DNA of 64,000 bases from Scylla paramamosain (Eukaryota > Arthropoda > Malacostraca > Decapoda > Portunidae). The notes under the pieces are model-generated. The model did not search any database. It was not told where the DNA came from and saw only the letters and a program-made list of their open reading frames with translations. The translations under genes and the position numbers were made by a program. The stretch lies in assembly GCF_035594125.1 (NCBI RefSeq), contig NW_026973748.1:248001-312000 (forward strand), given 5' to 3'. Below are positions 12,474-25,133 of the stretch, in pieces; position 1 is the first letter of the stretch; each line of letters begins with the position of its first letter.

Positions 12474-13423
12474 ACACTCATTATACAGGTTTCTTGTAAT
12501 GTCCTTTTGTTTCCCAATATAGAGTGCTTTGCATCCATTTTCGCGTTTTTTGTAGGTAACAGACTCAAAAACACTCAAAATATACCTTTTTGGCAATGTT
12601 ATTCTATTTCTTCATATTGGTTTGTTTGCATCCGTTTTAGCGTGTTTCTACGTAAAACACTGAAAAGACAAGTGTTAAGTGATTTTGTTTTGATTCCCAT
12701 ATAGAGTGACTTCCATATTATTTATTGTTTTGGTGCCTAACATGCTGAAAAACACTCAAAAGACAGGTTTCTGGTAAAGTCGTTTAATTTCCTATAGAGG
12801 TGGCTTTGCATGCAATTTAGGTTTTGGTACATAACTGTCCGAAAAAAAAAGCTAAAATGAACTTTTTTTGATAATGTTCTTTTTTCCATATAATTTCCCT
12901 GAATTTTACCAGAATTTTGGCATCTCGGTACATATGAAGAAGAATAACAAAAAAAAAAAGGAAAATTCTTTTTTTTTTTCTCTATAAAGAGTGTTATTTG
13001 TGGATTTTAGCTTTTTGGTGCTTAAGGAATTTAATAATATTCATAATACACGTTTCACGTAATGTCCTTTCGTTTCCCAAACATAGGGTTCTTTCCATGT
13101 ATTTAAGCGTTTTTATAGGTAACTTAATCAAAAACACTCAAAATACATGTTTTTGGTAATGTTATTCCGTTTCTTCATAAAGGGTGTTTTGCATGCGTTT
13201 TAGTGTGTTGGTATGTTAGGAGCTCAAAAACACTTAGAGGCAAGTTCTTGGTAAAAGTTGGTTTTCTTCCCATGTAATGTGATTGCCTTGCTTTTTAGTG
13301 CTTTATTGCCTAACACGCTCAAAAACACTCAAAAGACATTTTTCTGGAAATGTCTTTTTTTTTCTTTCCACATAAAGCTAGTTTCGTATGCAATTTGGGG
13401 TTTTTGTAACCAAGAATGTGAAA
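12474..13423 (+). repeat. Reference HOR period: monomers m6-m11 and m1-m4
   Basis: This stretch shows the period with few internal losses. Segments by position: m6 12474-12570 (97 bp), m7 12571-12656 (86), m8 12657-12751 (95), m9 12752-12845 (94), m10 plus m11 12846-13036 (191, two monomers joined through the A/T tract), m1 13037-13133 (97), m2 13134-13229 (96), m3 13230-13324 (95), m4 13325-13423 (99). The remaining member, m5, is about 147 bp (for example 11,234-11,380), roughly one and a half monomers. The full period is therefore close to 1.1 kb. Most boundaries fall on the acact(c/t/g)aaaa box. The m numbering is mine. Confidence 0.85.
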
Positions 13424-13562
13424 ACACTCAAAATACACGCATTTGGTAAGGTTGTTCTGTTTCTCAATTAAGAGTGTTATTCATGAGTTTCAAGGTTTTG
13501 TTATCTAAGAATCTCAAATACACTTATAATGCACGTTTCTCGTAATGTCCCTTTTTTTCCTC

Positions 13563-13591
13563 ATTTAGGGTGCTTTGCATGCACCCTAAAT
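13563..13591. repeat. 11-bp inverted repeat at the satellite/CR1 junction, copy 1
   Basis: Left arm atttagggtgc (13,563-13,573) and right arm gcaccctaaat (13,581-13,591) are exact reverse complements separated by tttgcat. The left arm is satellite; the right arm directly abuts the CR1-like fragment. The perfect hairpin sits at the breakpoint, as expected of fold-back or template-switch repair. Confidence 0.8.
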
Positions 13592-14345
13592 TTACTAACA
13601 ACACTACTAATTCCACTATCCAAGTCATTGACATATATTACAAACAACATCGGCCCTAATACTAATAATCCCTTTGTCACCCCACTAATTACTTGACCCC
13701 ACTCGGATTTAGAGCCGTTTATTACAACACTCTGTCGCCTGCCGCTTGGCCATGACCTTATCCAGATTACTTATAACCTTTTTCCAGTTCTTAAATACTG
13801 TGGAATATATTTCATCTGGTTCTGGTGACTTGAACTTTTCAGCTTATCTATCTCCTGTTCCACTATCTCTTTAGTTATGGTAATATCTGTCAGCTTCTCA
13901 TTTTCTTCTACTCTGAATATCTTGTCACTATTCGGCAAATCCTGCATGTTTTCCTGGGCAAAGACAGTTAAAAAATACTCGTTCACAATTTTACTAATCT
14001 CCTCCCAACAACTAAGCAGGTCCCATTCTGCTGTCTTTAAGGAACTATTGTTTCTCTATTCTTCGTCTTATATGCCTGATAAAATCCCTTGGGGTCCATC
14101 TTCGCTTGGCTGGCTACCTTTAATTCATAACTATTTTAAGCTTTCCTTGTTAAACTCCTGACTTTTCTAATTCATTAATTCATTTCAAATTCCTTAAAAC
14201 CACTTCCCCTGTCTTTAATCTCATATATACTTCTCTTTCGCCCTATGTAATGTTTTAACCTCTGTCATCCATTTATGATCATTTTTCTGCGATCTTATTC
14301 TTGTGTAAGGGATATTCCCTAACTGTCCTGAATGTAATTTATCAA
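13592..14345 (-). mobile_element. Degenerate CR1-like LINE fragment (EN-RT linker to RT palm), copy 1
   Basis: Minus-strand relic of a non-LTR retrotransposon polyprotein. Read from high to low coordinates: a linker with HKWMTEVKTLHRAKEKY (about 14,220-14,290), then KMDPKGFYQAYKTKNRET (about 14,050-14,110), then a readable 71-residue piece at 13,771-13,986 with NEYFLTVFAQEN and ITKEIVEQEIDKLK. After a one-base slip near 13,830 comes KFKSPEPDEIY, then GRRQSVVINGSKSEW and SGVTKGLLVLGPMLFVIYVN (about 13,605-13,745). The match ends at SKF, just before where the catalytic (F/Y)ADD should follow. Motif A of the palm is missing between about 13,745 and 13,770, an internal deletion. Another frameshift lies near 14,040 and stop codons near 14,200. 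CR1-like assignment rests on motif style; the nearest family is unknown. It is inactive. Confidence 0.8.
13771..13986 (-). pseudogene. Longest open piece of the CR1-like reverse transcriptase relic, copy 1
   Basis: A 71-residue open stretch within the relic, just upstream of the RT fingers. The NEYF...VF start and the ITKEIVEQEIDKLK segment are typical of the region preceding KSPGPDG in CR1/Jockey-type polymerases. Its last 20 or so residues (SSSHQNQMKY onward) are out of frame: shifting by one base restores the KSPxPD block, so a single base has been lost in the A run near 13,830. It lacks any catalytic residue. The + strand frame at 13,877-14,161 is its antisense shadow. Confidence 0.75.
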
Positions 14346-14361
14346 CGAAATATTTATTTCG

Positions 14362-15831
14362 CTTCTCTATAAAGGGTGTTTTGTTTGAGTTTTAGCGTTT
14401 CTGTACATAAGAACCTTTAAAACACGTTTTTAGTAATGTTATTTTGTATTCCTTTATGGAGCGCTTTCCATGCTTTTCAGCGTTTTGGTGTCTAACACGT
14501 TGAAAAACACTCAAAAGACACGTTGATGAAAATGTCGTTTCGTTTCCCGATAAAGGGGGCTTCCAATGCATTTTGTCTTTTGGTACTTAACAATATGAAA
14601 AAAAAAGTTTAAGTAAAAGTTTTCGGTTGAGTTATTTTTCCATATAAAGTTCTAATCATGTGTTTTTGAGTCTGGATACCTAAAAAGCTCAAAATCTCTC
14701 ATAATACACTTTTCTCGTAATGTCCTTTCTTTTCTCCATGAAGGATGCTTTGCGTGTAATTTGGCACTTTTATACTTAACAAGCACAAAAACAATCAAAA
14801 TACAAGTTTTTGATAATGCTAATTTGTTTCTCCGTAAAGGTTATTTTGCATGCTTTTCTGCGATTTCGGATGTAAGAAGGTGAAAAACACTCTAAAGATA
14901 CTTTCTTGGTAATGTTATTTTATATTGCCAAATAGGGTGCTTTCAATGCTTTTTAGCATTTTGATTCCTAACACTCAAGTAAACACTCAAAAGACACGTT
15001 TCCTGTAATATAGTTTTGCTTCTTCATATAGGGATCTGCATGCATTATGATGTTTTGCTACATAATGTGAAAAACGCTCAAAATAAAGATTTTAGGTAAT
15101 GTTGTTCTTTTTCTCTATATAGGGTGCTATTCATCCTTTTTAGCGTTTTGGTACTTAGGAAGCTTACTTAGGAAGCTCAGAAACACAAATAAAACTTGTT
15201 TCTCCAAACGTCTTTCCATTTCCCCATAAAGATTGCTCTGTATGTATTTTGACGTTTTGGTACATAAAAAGGAAAAAAAAATAACACAAAAACACGTTTT
15301 TGGTGATGTTCTGTTTCTCTATTAAGAGATATATAATATATTTAATTTTCAATCAGGCGGTTTAGTGTTTGGTACCTAAGAGACTCAAAACTCTGATAAT
15401 ACACGTTTCTCGTAATGTCCTATCGTTTCTTCATACAGGGTGCTTTAAATGCATTTTTAAGATGATGTACGTAACAGACTCAAAAAGGCTCAAAATACAC
15501 GTTTTTGGTAAGGTTTTTTTGTTTGGTAAGATTATTCGTGTTTGTTGCACGCGTTTTAGCGTTTTGGAACGTAAAAAGTTTAAAACACTTAAAAGACATG
15601 CTTATTATTTTGCATTTCTATATAAGGTGCTTTCTATGCTATTTAGCATTTTCGTGCCTAACACGCGGAAAAACACATAAAAACACATTTCTTACATTGT
15701 TGTTTAATTTTCTCGTATAGCGATTAAGCATTATGGTGTTTTGCTACCTGACAATGTGAAAAACATTCAAATTACACGATTTTGGTAATGTTTTTTTTCT
15801 TTCTCCATTTTTGCGTTTTGGTACCTGAGAA
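14362..15831 (+). repeat. Divergent monomer block without HOR order, copy 1
   Basis: About fifteen monomers of ~95 bp, still with the box (gaaaaacactcaaaagacac near 14,503) and the ttttagcgttt core, but matching no particular HOR member well and with no A/T tract. This looks like an older or basal monomeric layer. It starts right after the CR1-like fragment (cgcttctctataaaggg) and ends where ordinary m4 returns (ccacttttctggtaat, 15,832). Open frames in it, such as 15,369-15,680, repeat the monomer pattern and are not treated as genes. Confidence 0.7.
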
Positions 15832-17775
15832 CCACTTTTCTGGTAATATTTTTTTTTCACACATAAAGCTAGTTTCGCATGCAATTTGGTGTTTTGGTAA
15901 GTAAGAATGTTAAAAAGATTCAAAATACATCCATTTGGTAAAGTTGTTCTGTTTCTCAATTGAGTGTTATTCATGAATTTCAGCATTTTGGTATAAAAGA
16001 AACATCTCCATATACACGAGTTTTTGCGTGTTTTGCCTTGTGGTTCTTGTGAAACTATAAAACACTCATTTTACACGTTTCTCGTAATGTCCTTTTCTTT
16101 CCCCAATATAGGGTGCTTTGCAACTATTTTCGCGTTTTCTGTAGGTAACAAGCTCAAAAACACTCAAAATATAACTTTTTAGTAATATTATTCTATTTCT
16201 TCATATTGGTTGGTTTGCATCCATTTTAATGTTTTTCTAAGTAAAACACTGAAAAGACACGTTTTCAGTAATTTTGTTTTGGATTCCCATATAGAGTGAC
16301 TTCCATATTATTTATCGTTTTGGTGCCTAACTTGCTGAAAAACACTGAAAAGACAGGTATCTGGTAAAGTCGTTTAATTTCCTCATATAGGTGGCTTTGC
16401 ATACACTTTAGAGTTTGGTACATAACAGTCCGAAAAAAAAAGAAGCTAAAATTAACTTTTTTCATAATATTATTTTTTTCAAATAATTTCCCTGAATTTT
16501 GCTAGAATTTTGGCATCTCGGTACCTATGAAAATAAATAACAAAAACAAATATCCTAGTTTTTATTTATTTATTTATTTTCTATATAAAGAGTATTATTT
16601 GTGGGTTTTAACTCTTTTCGTACTTATGGAACTTAAAAACACTCATAATACACTTTTCTCGTAATGTCCTTTCGTTTCCCAAACATAGATTTCTTTGCAT
16701 GTATTTAAGCGTTTTTATACGTAACAGATCAAAAACACTGAAAATTAATGTTTTTCGTAATGTTATTTTGTTTCTCCATAAAGGGTGTTTTGCATGCATT
16801 TTAGTGTTTTGGTATGTAAGGAGCTGAAAAACACTTAAAGACAAGTTCTTGGTAAATGTTGGTTTTATTCCCATGTAATGTCATTGCCCTGTTTTTTTTT
16901 TGCTTTATTGCCTAACACGCTCAAAAACAGTCAAAAAACACTTTTTTTTTCTGGTAATGTCATGTATTTCCCACATAAAGCTAGTTTCGCATGTAATAAC
17001 GGGTTTTAGTAACTAAGAAAATATGAAAAAAACTCAAAATACACGCATTTGGTAAGGTTGTTCTGTTTCTCAATTAAGAGTGTTATTCATGAATTTCAGC
17101 GTTTTGTTATCTAAGAAACATCTCCATATACACGAGTTTTTGCTTGTTTTTTCCTTGTGGTTCTTGTGAAACTATAAAACATTATAAACGTTTCTCGTAA
17201 TGTCCATTTTTTTCCCAATATAGAGAGATTTGCATCCATTTTCGCTCAAAAACAAAAAATAATACCTTTTTTTGGTAATATTAATCTATTTCATGATATT
17301 GGTTGATTTGCATTCGTTTTAGCGTTTTTCTACGTAAAACACTGAAAAGACACGTTTTCAGTAATTTTGCTTTGGATTTCCATACAGAGTGACTTTCATA
17401 TTATTTATTGTTTTGGTGCCTAACATACTGAAAAACAGGCAAAAGACAGGTTTCATGTAAAGTCGTTTAATTTCCCCATATAGGTGGCTCTACATGCAGT
17501 TTAGGGTTTGGTACATAACAGTCTGAAAAAAAAGCTAAAATTAACTTTTTTTATTTTTTTTTCACATAAATTCCCTGAATTTTGCCAGAATTTTGGCATC
17601 TCGGTACCTATGAAGATTAATAACAAAAAAAAAATGCTATTTTTTCATTTATTTATTTATTTTTGGTACTTAAGGAACGTATAAACACTCATAATACTCG
17701 TTTCTCGTAATGTCCTTTTGTTTCCTAAAGATAAGGTTCTTTGCATGTATTTAAGCGTTTTTATAGGTAACATGA
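15832..17775 (+). repeat. HOR block, about two periods
   Basis: Ordinary HORs with tracts at about 16,542 and 17,624, resuming at m4 after the divergent block. No gene seen. Confidence 0.75.
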
Positions 17776-17796
17776 TCAAAAACACTCAAAATATAC
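17776..17796 (+). repeat. HOR deletion junction m1 to m7
   Basis: m1 (aggtaacatgatcaaaa) continues directly as m7 (acactcaaaatatacc), dropping m2-m6; the next A-tract comes only 535 bases after the previous one (17,624 to 18,159). The crossover lies within the shared junction box, as unequal exchange predicts. Copy in D2: about 55,540-55,560. Confidence 0.75.
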
Positions 17797-18710
17797 CTTT
17801 TTCGTAATGTTATTCTATTTCTTCATATTGGTTGGTTTCCATCCGTTTTAGCGTTTTTTTTACGTAAAACACAGAAAAGACACGTTTTCAGTAATTTTGT
17901 TTTGGATTCCCATATAGAGTGACTTCCATGTTATTTATCGTTTTGGTGCCTAACATGCTGAAAAAAACACTCAAAAGACATGTTTCTTGTAAAGTCGTTT
18001 AATTTCCCCATATAGGTAGCTTTGCATACACTTTAGTGTTTGGTACATAACAGCCCGAAAAAAAAGCTAAAATTAACGTTTTACATAATATTCTTTTTTC
18101 ACGTAATTTTCCTGAATTTTGCCAGAATTTTGGCATCTTGGTACCTATGAAGATCAATAAAAAAAATGCTATTTTTTTTATTCTTTTTTATTTTTTTTTT
18201 CTCTATAAAGAGTGTTATTTGTGGGTTTTAGCTTTTTGGTACTTAAGGAACTTCTAAACACTCATAATACACATTCCTCGCAATGTCCTTTCATTCCCAA
18301 ACATAGGGTTCTTTCCATGTATTTAGGCGTTTTTATTGGTAACAAGCCCAAAAACACTCAAAATACATGTTTTTGATAATGTTATTCTGTTTTTCCATAA
18401 AGGGTGTTTTGCATGGGTTTTAGCGTTTTGGTATGTAAGGAGCTCAAAAAAACTTAAAGGCAAGTTCTTGGTAAAAGTTGGTTATATTCCCATGTAATGT
18501 GATTGCCCTGCTTTTTAGTGCTTTATTACCTAACACGCTGAAAATCACTAAAAAGACACTTTTCTAGTATTTTTTTTTCCACAGTTCCGCATGTAATTTG
18601 GGGTTGGACCACTAAGAATGTGAAAAAAAAAACACTCAAAATACACTCATTTCCTAAGATTGTTCTGTTTCTCAATTAAGAGTTTCAGCATTTTGGTATC
18701 TAAGAATATA

Positions 18711-18906
18711 CAAAAAAGTTGAGTGTTTTTAAGCTTGTTACCTACAAAAAAACGTGAAAATGAATGCAAAGCAGTCTGTATTTGGAAAAAAAAAAAAAAG
18801 GATATTACAAGAAAATTGTATAATGAATGTTTTAATACTTTTCAAGAACCATAAGGCAAAAAACTCAAAAACTCGTATATAAGCTTAAAAACACTCAACT
18901 TTATTG
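18711..18906 (-). repeat. Snap-back inversion flanked by 26-bp inverted repeats, copy 1
   Basis: The arms at 18,711-18,736 and 18,881-18,906 are reverse complements with one mismatch, each built around aagctt and the caaaaacactcaac box. The 144 bases between them are m6 and the end of m5 in reverse orientation (cctacaaaaaaacgtgaaaa, then accataaggcaaaaaactca). Forward HOR resumes at m7. The copy in D2 is at about 56,482-56,677. Confidence 0.75.
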
Positions 18907-21900
18907 TAATGTTATTCTATTTCTTCATATTGGTTGGTTTGCATCCGTTTTAGGGTTCTACGCTAAAACTGAAAAGACACGTTTTCAGTAATATTGTTGA
19001 AATTGCTGAAAACAAAGACACGTTTCTTGTAAAGTCGTGTAATTTCCCCATATAGGTTGCTTTGCATGCACTTCCGTGTTTCGTACATAACTCCGGAAAA
19101 AAGCAAAAATTATTTTTTTTTCACATAATTTCCCTGAATTTTCTCAGAATTTTGGCATCTCGGTACCTATGAAGATGAATAACAAAAAAAAAAAAATCTA
19201 TTTTTCTAAATTTTTTTTTTTTCTCTATAAAGAGTGTTATTTGTGGGTTTTAGATTTTTGGTACTTAAGGAACTTAAACATACTCATAATACACGTTTTT
19301 CGTAATAACCTTTCGTTTCACAAATATAGCGTTCTTTGTATGTATTTATACGATTTTATAGGTAACATGATCAAAAACACTCAAAATACATGTTTTTGGT
19401 AATGTTATTCTGTTTCTCCATAAAGGTTGTTTTGCATGTGTTTAGCGGTTTGGTATGTAAGGAGTTAAAAAACACTTAAAGGCAAGTTCTTCGTAAAATT
19501 TGGTTTTATTCCAATGTAATGTGATTGTTCTGCTTTTTAGTGTTTTGTTGCATGTAACGCTCAAAAACACTCAAAAGACACTTTTCTGGTAATGTCATTT
19601 TTTTCCCACATAAAGCTAGTTTCGCATGTAATTTGGGATTTTCATAACTAAGAATGTGAAAAACACTCAAAATACACACATTTGGTAAGGTAGTTCTGTT
19701 TTTCAATTAAAAGTGTTATTCTTGAGTTTTAGCGTTTTGGTATGTAAGAAACTTCTTTATATACACGAATTTTTTGCGTTTTTTGCCTTGTGGTTCTTGT
19801 GAAACTATAAAACACTCATTATACACGTTTCTCGTAACGTCTTTTGCTTCCCTATATAGAGTGCTTACTATCCATTTGCGCGTTTTTTGTAGGTAAAAAG
19901 CTCAAAAAAACTTTTTGGTAATGTTATTCTATTTCTTCATATTTGTTGGTTTGCATCCGTTTTAGCGTTTTTTCTACGTAAAACACTGAAAAGACATATT
20001 TTCAGTAATTTTGTTTTGGATTCACATATTGACTGACTTCCATATTATTTATCGTTTTAGTGCCTAACATGCTGAAAAACACTGAAAATACAGGTTTCTG
20101 GTTTAACTTCCTTATATAGGTGTCATGCACTTTAGAGTTTGATACATAAAAATCCGAAAAAGAGCTATAATTAACTTTTTTGATAATGTTCTTTTTTCCA
20201 TATAAATTCCCTGAATTTTGGCAGAATTTTGGCATCTTGATACCTATGAAAATCAATATAAAAAAAAAGCAATTTTTTAATTTATTTATTTATTTATTTT
20301 TCTCTATAAAGAGTGTTATTTGTGGGTTTTAACGTTTTAGTACTTAAGGAACTTAAAAACGGTCCTAATACACGTTTCTCGTAATGTCCTTTCGTTCCCA
20401 AACATAGGGTTATTTGCATGTATTTAAGCGTTTTTATAGGTAACATGATCAAAACACTTAAAACACATGTTTTTAGTAATGTTATTCTGTTTCTCCATAA
20501 AGGAGTTTTTTGCATGCATTTTAGTGTTTTGGTTTCTAAGGAGGTTAAAAACACTTCAAGGGAAGATCTTGGTAAAAGCTGGTTTTATTCCCATGTAATG
20601 TAATTGCCCTGTTTATTTATTTATTTTTTTTTTTTTGTGATTTATTGCCTAACACGCTCAAAAACACTCAAAAGACACTTCTGGTAATGTCATTTTTTTT
20701 TCCAACATAGTTTCGCGTGCTATTTCGAGTTTTGCTAACTAAGAATCTGAAAAAAACTCAAAATACACGCATATGGTAAGGTTGTTCTGTTTCTCAATTA
20801 ATATTATTATTCATGAGTTTCAGCATTTTGGTATCTAAGAAACTTCTTTATATACACGAGTTTTTGCGTTTTTTGCGTTTTGGTTCTTGTGAACCACAAG
20901 TTCTTTTGCTCAAAAATAATAAGACACTCATTACACACGTTTCTTGTAATATCCTTTTGTTTCCCAATAGGGAGTGCTTTGCATCCATTTTCGCGTTTTT
21001 TGTAGGTAACAAGCTGAAAAACACTCAAAATGTACCTTTTTGGTAATGTTATTTTATTTCTTCTTATTTGCTGGTTTGCATCCGTTTTAGCGTTTTTCTG
21101 CGTAAAACACCGAAAAGACACGTTATCAGTAATTTTGTTTTACATTCCCATATAGAGTGACTTGCATATTATTTAGCATTATGGTGCCAAACAAGCTGAA
21201 AAACACTCATAAGACAGTTTTCTGGCAAAAACGTTTGATTTCCCCATATAAGTGGCTTTGCATGCACTTTAGGGTTTGGTACATAACAGTACGAAAAAAA
21301 AGCCTAAATTAACTTTTTTGATAATTGACTCATAATTTCCTGAATTTTGCCCAAATTTTGGCATCTAAGTACCTGTGAAGATGAAAAAAGAAAGGAAAAA
21401 ATATCGTATTTATTTATTTTTATTTTTTTCTGAATAAAGAGTGTTATTTGTGGCTTTTAGCTTTTTGGTAAATAGTGATCTTAAAAACACTCATAATACA
21501 CGTTTCTCGTAATGTCCTTTCGTTTCCCAAAAATAGGGTTCATTGCATGTATTTAAGCGTTTTTATTGGTAACATGATCAAAAACACTCAAAATATATGT
21601 TTTAGGTAATGCTATTCTCTTTCTCCATAAAGTGTGTTTTGCATGCGTTTTAGTGTTTTGGTATATAAGGAGCTCAAAACACTTAAAGGCAAGTTCTTGG
21701 TAAAAAATGATTCTAGCCATGTAAAGTGATTCCCATGCTTTTTAGTGCTTTATTGCCTATCACGCTCAAAAACACTCAAAAGACACTTTTCTGGTAATGT
21801 CATTTTTTTTCCCACATAAAGCTGGTTTCGCATGCAATTTGGGATTTTGGTAACTAAGAATGTGAAAAGCACTCAAAATACACGCATTTAGTAAAGCTGT

Positions 21901-24900
21901 TCTGTTTCTCAATTAAGAGTGTTATACATGAGTTTCAGCATTTTGGTATCTAGGAAACTTCTCCATATACACGAGTTTTTGCGTTTTTTGCCTTGTTCTT
22001 TTGAACTATAATACACTCATTATACACTTTTCTCGCAATGTCCCTTTGTTTCCCAAAATAGAGTCCTTTTTATCAATTTTAGCGTTTTCTTGTAGGTAGC
22101 AAGCTCAAAAACACTCAAAATATACCTTTTTAGTTGTTTTTTCTATTTCTTGATATTGGTTGGTTTGCATCCATTTTAACGTTTTTCTACGTAAAACACT
22201 GGGAAGACACGTTTTCAGTAATTTTGTTTTGGATTCTCATATCAAGTGAGTTCCTTATTATTTATCATTTTGGTGCCTAACATGCTGAAAAACACTCAAA
22301 AGACAGATTTCTGGTAATGTCGTTTAATTTCCTCATATAAGAGGCTTTGCATGCACTTTAGGGTTTGGTATATAACAGTCCGAAAAAAAAGCAAAAAAAA
22401 AACTTTTTTTATAATTTTCTTTTATCATATAATAGCCCGGAATTTTCCCAGAATTTTGGCATCTCGGTACCTATGAAGATGAATAACAAAAAAAAAAAAT
22501 CCTATTTTTTTATTTTTTATTTATTTATTTTTTAGCTTTTCGGTACTTAAGGAACTAAAAAATACTCATAATACATATTTCTCGTAATGTCCTTTCGTTT
22601 CCCAAACATAAGGTTTTTTGCATGTATTTAAGCGTTTTTATAGATAACATGATCAAAAACACTCAAAATTCATATTTTTCGTAATGTTATTCTGTTTCTC
22701 CATAAAGTTTGTTTTGCATGCGTTTTAGCGGTTTGGTATATAAGGAGCTCAAAAACACTTAAAGGCAAGTTTTTGGTATAAATTGGTGTTATTCCAATGT
22801 AATATGATTACCCTGCTTTTTAGTGCTTTATTGCCTATCACGCTCAAAAACACTTAAAAGACACTTTTCTGGTAATGTCATTTTTTTCTCATATAAAGGT
22901 TATTTCGCATGCAATTTGGGGTTTTGGTAACTAAAAATGTGAAAAGCACTCAAAATACACGCATTTAGTAAGGTTGTTCTGTTTCTCAATTAAAAAAGTT
23001 TCAGCATTTTGGTATCTAGGAAGCTTCTCCATATACACGAGTTTTTGTGTTTTTTGCCTTTTGGTTCTTTTGAACTATAAAAAAAAACTCATTATACACT
23101 TTTCTTGCAAAGTCCTTTTATTTTCTAATATAGAGTGCTTTGCATCAATTTTCGCGTTTTTTGTAGGTAACAAGCTCAAAAACATTCAAAATATACCGTT
23201 TTGGTAATGTTTTTTCTATTTCTTGATATTGGTTGGTTTGCATCCGTTTTAGCGTTTTCCTACGTAAAACACAGAAAAAACACGTTTTCAGCAATTTTGT
23301 TTTTGGATTCACATATAGAGTGAGTTCCTTATTATTTATCGTTTTGGTGCTATTTATCGTTTTTATGCTGAAAAACACTCAAAAAACAGATTTCTGTTAA
23401 GGTCGTTTAATTTCCTCTTTGGATGCATTATAGGGTTTGGTACATAACAGTCCGAAAAAAAAACTAAAATTTACGTTTGTGATAATTATCTTTTATCATA
23501 TAATAGCCCTGACTTTTCCCAGAATTTTGGCATCTCGGTACCTATGAACATGAATAACAAAAAAAAAAAAAAAATCCTATTATTTCATTTTCTTACTTTT
23601 TTTTCTAAATAAAAAGTGTTATTTGTGGGTTTTAGCTTTTTGGTACTTAAAGAACTTAAAAACACCTATAATACACATTTCTCGTAGTGTCCTTTCGTTT
23701 CGCAAACATAAGGTTCTTTGCATGTATTTAAGCGTTTTTATAGATAACATGATCAAAAACACTCAAAATATATGTTTTTGGTAATTTTATTCTGTTTCTC
23801 CATAAAAAGTGTTTTGCATGCGTTTTAGCGTTTTGGTGTGTAATGAGCTCAAAAAAAAATTAAAGGCAAGATCTTGGTAAAAGTTGTTTTTGTTCCCATG
23901 AAATGTGATTGCCCTGATTTTTAGTGCTTTATTGCCTAACACGCTCAAAAACACTCAAAAGACACTTTTCTGGTAATATTATTTGTTTTCCCACATAAAG
24001 CTAGTTTTGCATGGAATTTGGGATTTTGGTAACTAAGAATGTGAAAAAAAACTCAAAACACAGACGTTTAGTCTATTTCTTAATTAAAAGTGTTATTCAT
24101 GAGTTTCAGCATTTTGGTATTTAAGAAACTTTTCTAATACACACATTTCATAAGGTATTTCTGTTTCAAAATTAAAAGTGTTATTCATGAGTTTCAGCTT
24201 TTTGGTATGTAAGAAACTTCTTTATGTACACGAGTTTTTTGCGTTTTTTACCTTGTGGTTCTTGTCAAACTATAAAACACTCATGCACTTTTCTCGTAAT
24301 GTCCTTTTCTTTGCCAATATCAAGTGCTTTCCATCCATTTTTGCATTTTTTGTAGGTAACAAGCTCAAAAACACATCAAAATATATTTTTTTGGTAATGT
24401 TATTCTGTTTCTTCATATCGGTTGGTTTACATCCGTTTTAGAGTTTTTTTACGTAAATCACTGAAAAGACACGTTTTCAGTAATATTGTTGAAATTGCTG
24501 AAAAACACTGAAAAGACAGGTTTCTGGTAAAGTCGTGTAATTTCCCCATATAGGTGGATTTACATACACTTCAAGGTTAGTACATAACTCCGGAGAAAAA
24601 AAAAAATAAATTTTTATAATGATCTTTTTTATAAAATTTCTATGAATTTTGCCAGAATTTTGGCATCTCGGTACCTATGAAGATGAATAACAAAAAAAAA
24701 GTTATTTTCTCTATATAAAGAATGTTATCTGTGGGTTTTAGCTTTTTTGGTACTTAAGGAACTTAAAAACACTCATAATACACGATTTTCGTAATGTCCT
24801 TTTGTTTTACAAACATAGGGTTCTTTACATGTATTTCAGCGTTTTTATAGGTTATATGATCAAAAACACTCAAAATACATGTTTTTGGTAATGTTATTCT

Positions 24901-25133
24901 GTTTCTCCATAAAGGGTGTTTTGCATGCGTTTTAGCGATTCTGTATGTAAGGAGTTTAAAAACACTTAAAGGCAAATTCTTCGTAAAAGTTGGTTTTATT
25001 TCCATGTAATGTGATTGTACTGCTTTTTAGTGCTTTGTTGCATATCACGTTTAAAAACACTAAAAAGACACTTTTTTGGTAATGTCATTTTTTTTCCCCA
25101 CATCAAGGCAGTTTCGCATGTAATGTTGCATTT
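18907..25133 (+). repeat. HOR block, about six periods
   Basis: Regular HORs with tracts near 19,184, 20,260, 21,384, 22,488, 23,559 and 24,692. Includes one half-m5 duplication (about 24,055-24,215). No gene seen. Confidence 0.8.

Noticed and set aside
13877..14161. + strand 94-residue open frame (and 51,646-51,930)
   Set aside because: Opposite strand of the CR1-like relic; the minus strand carries the recognisable motifs.
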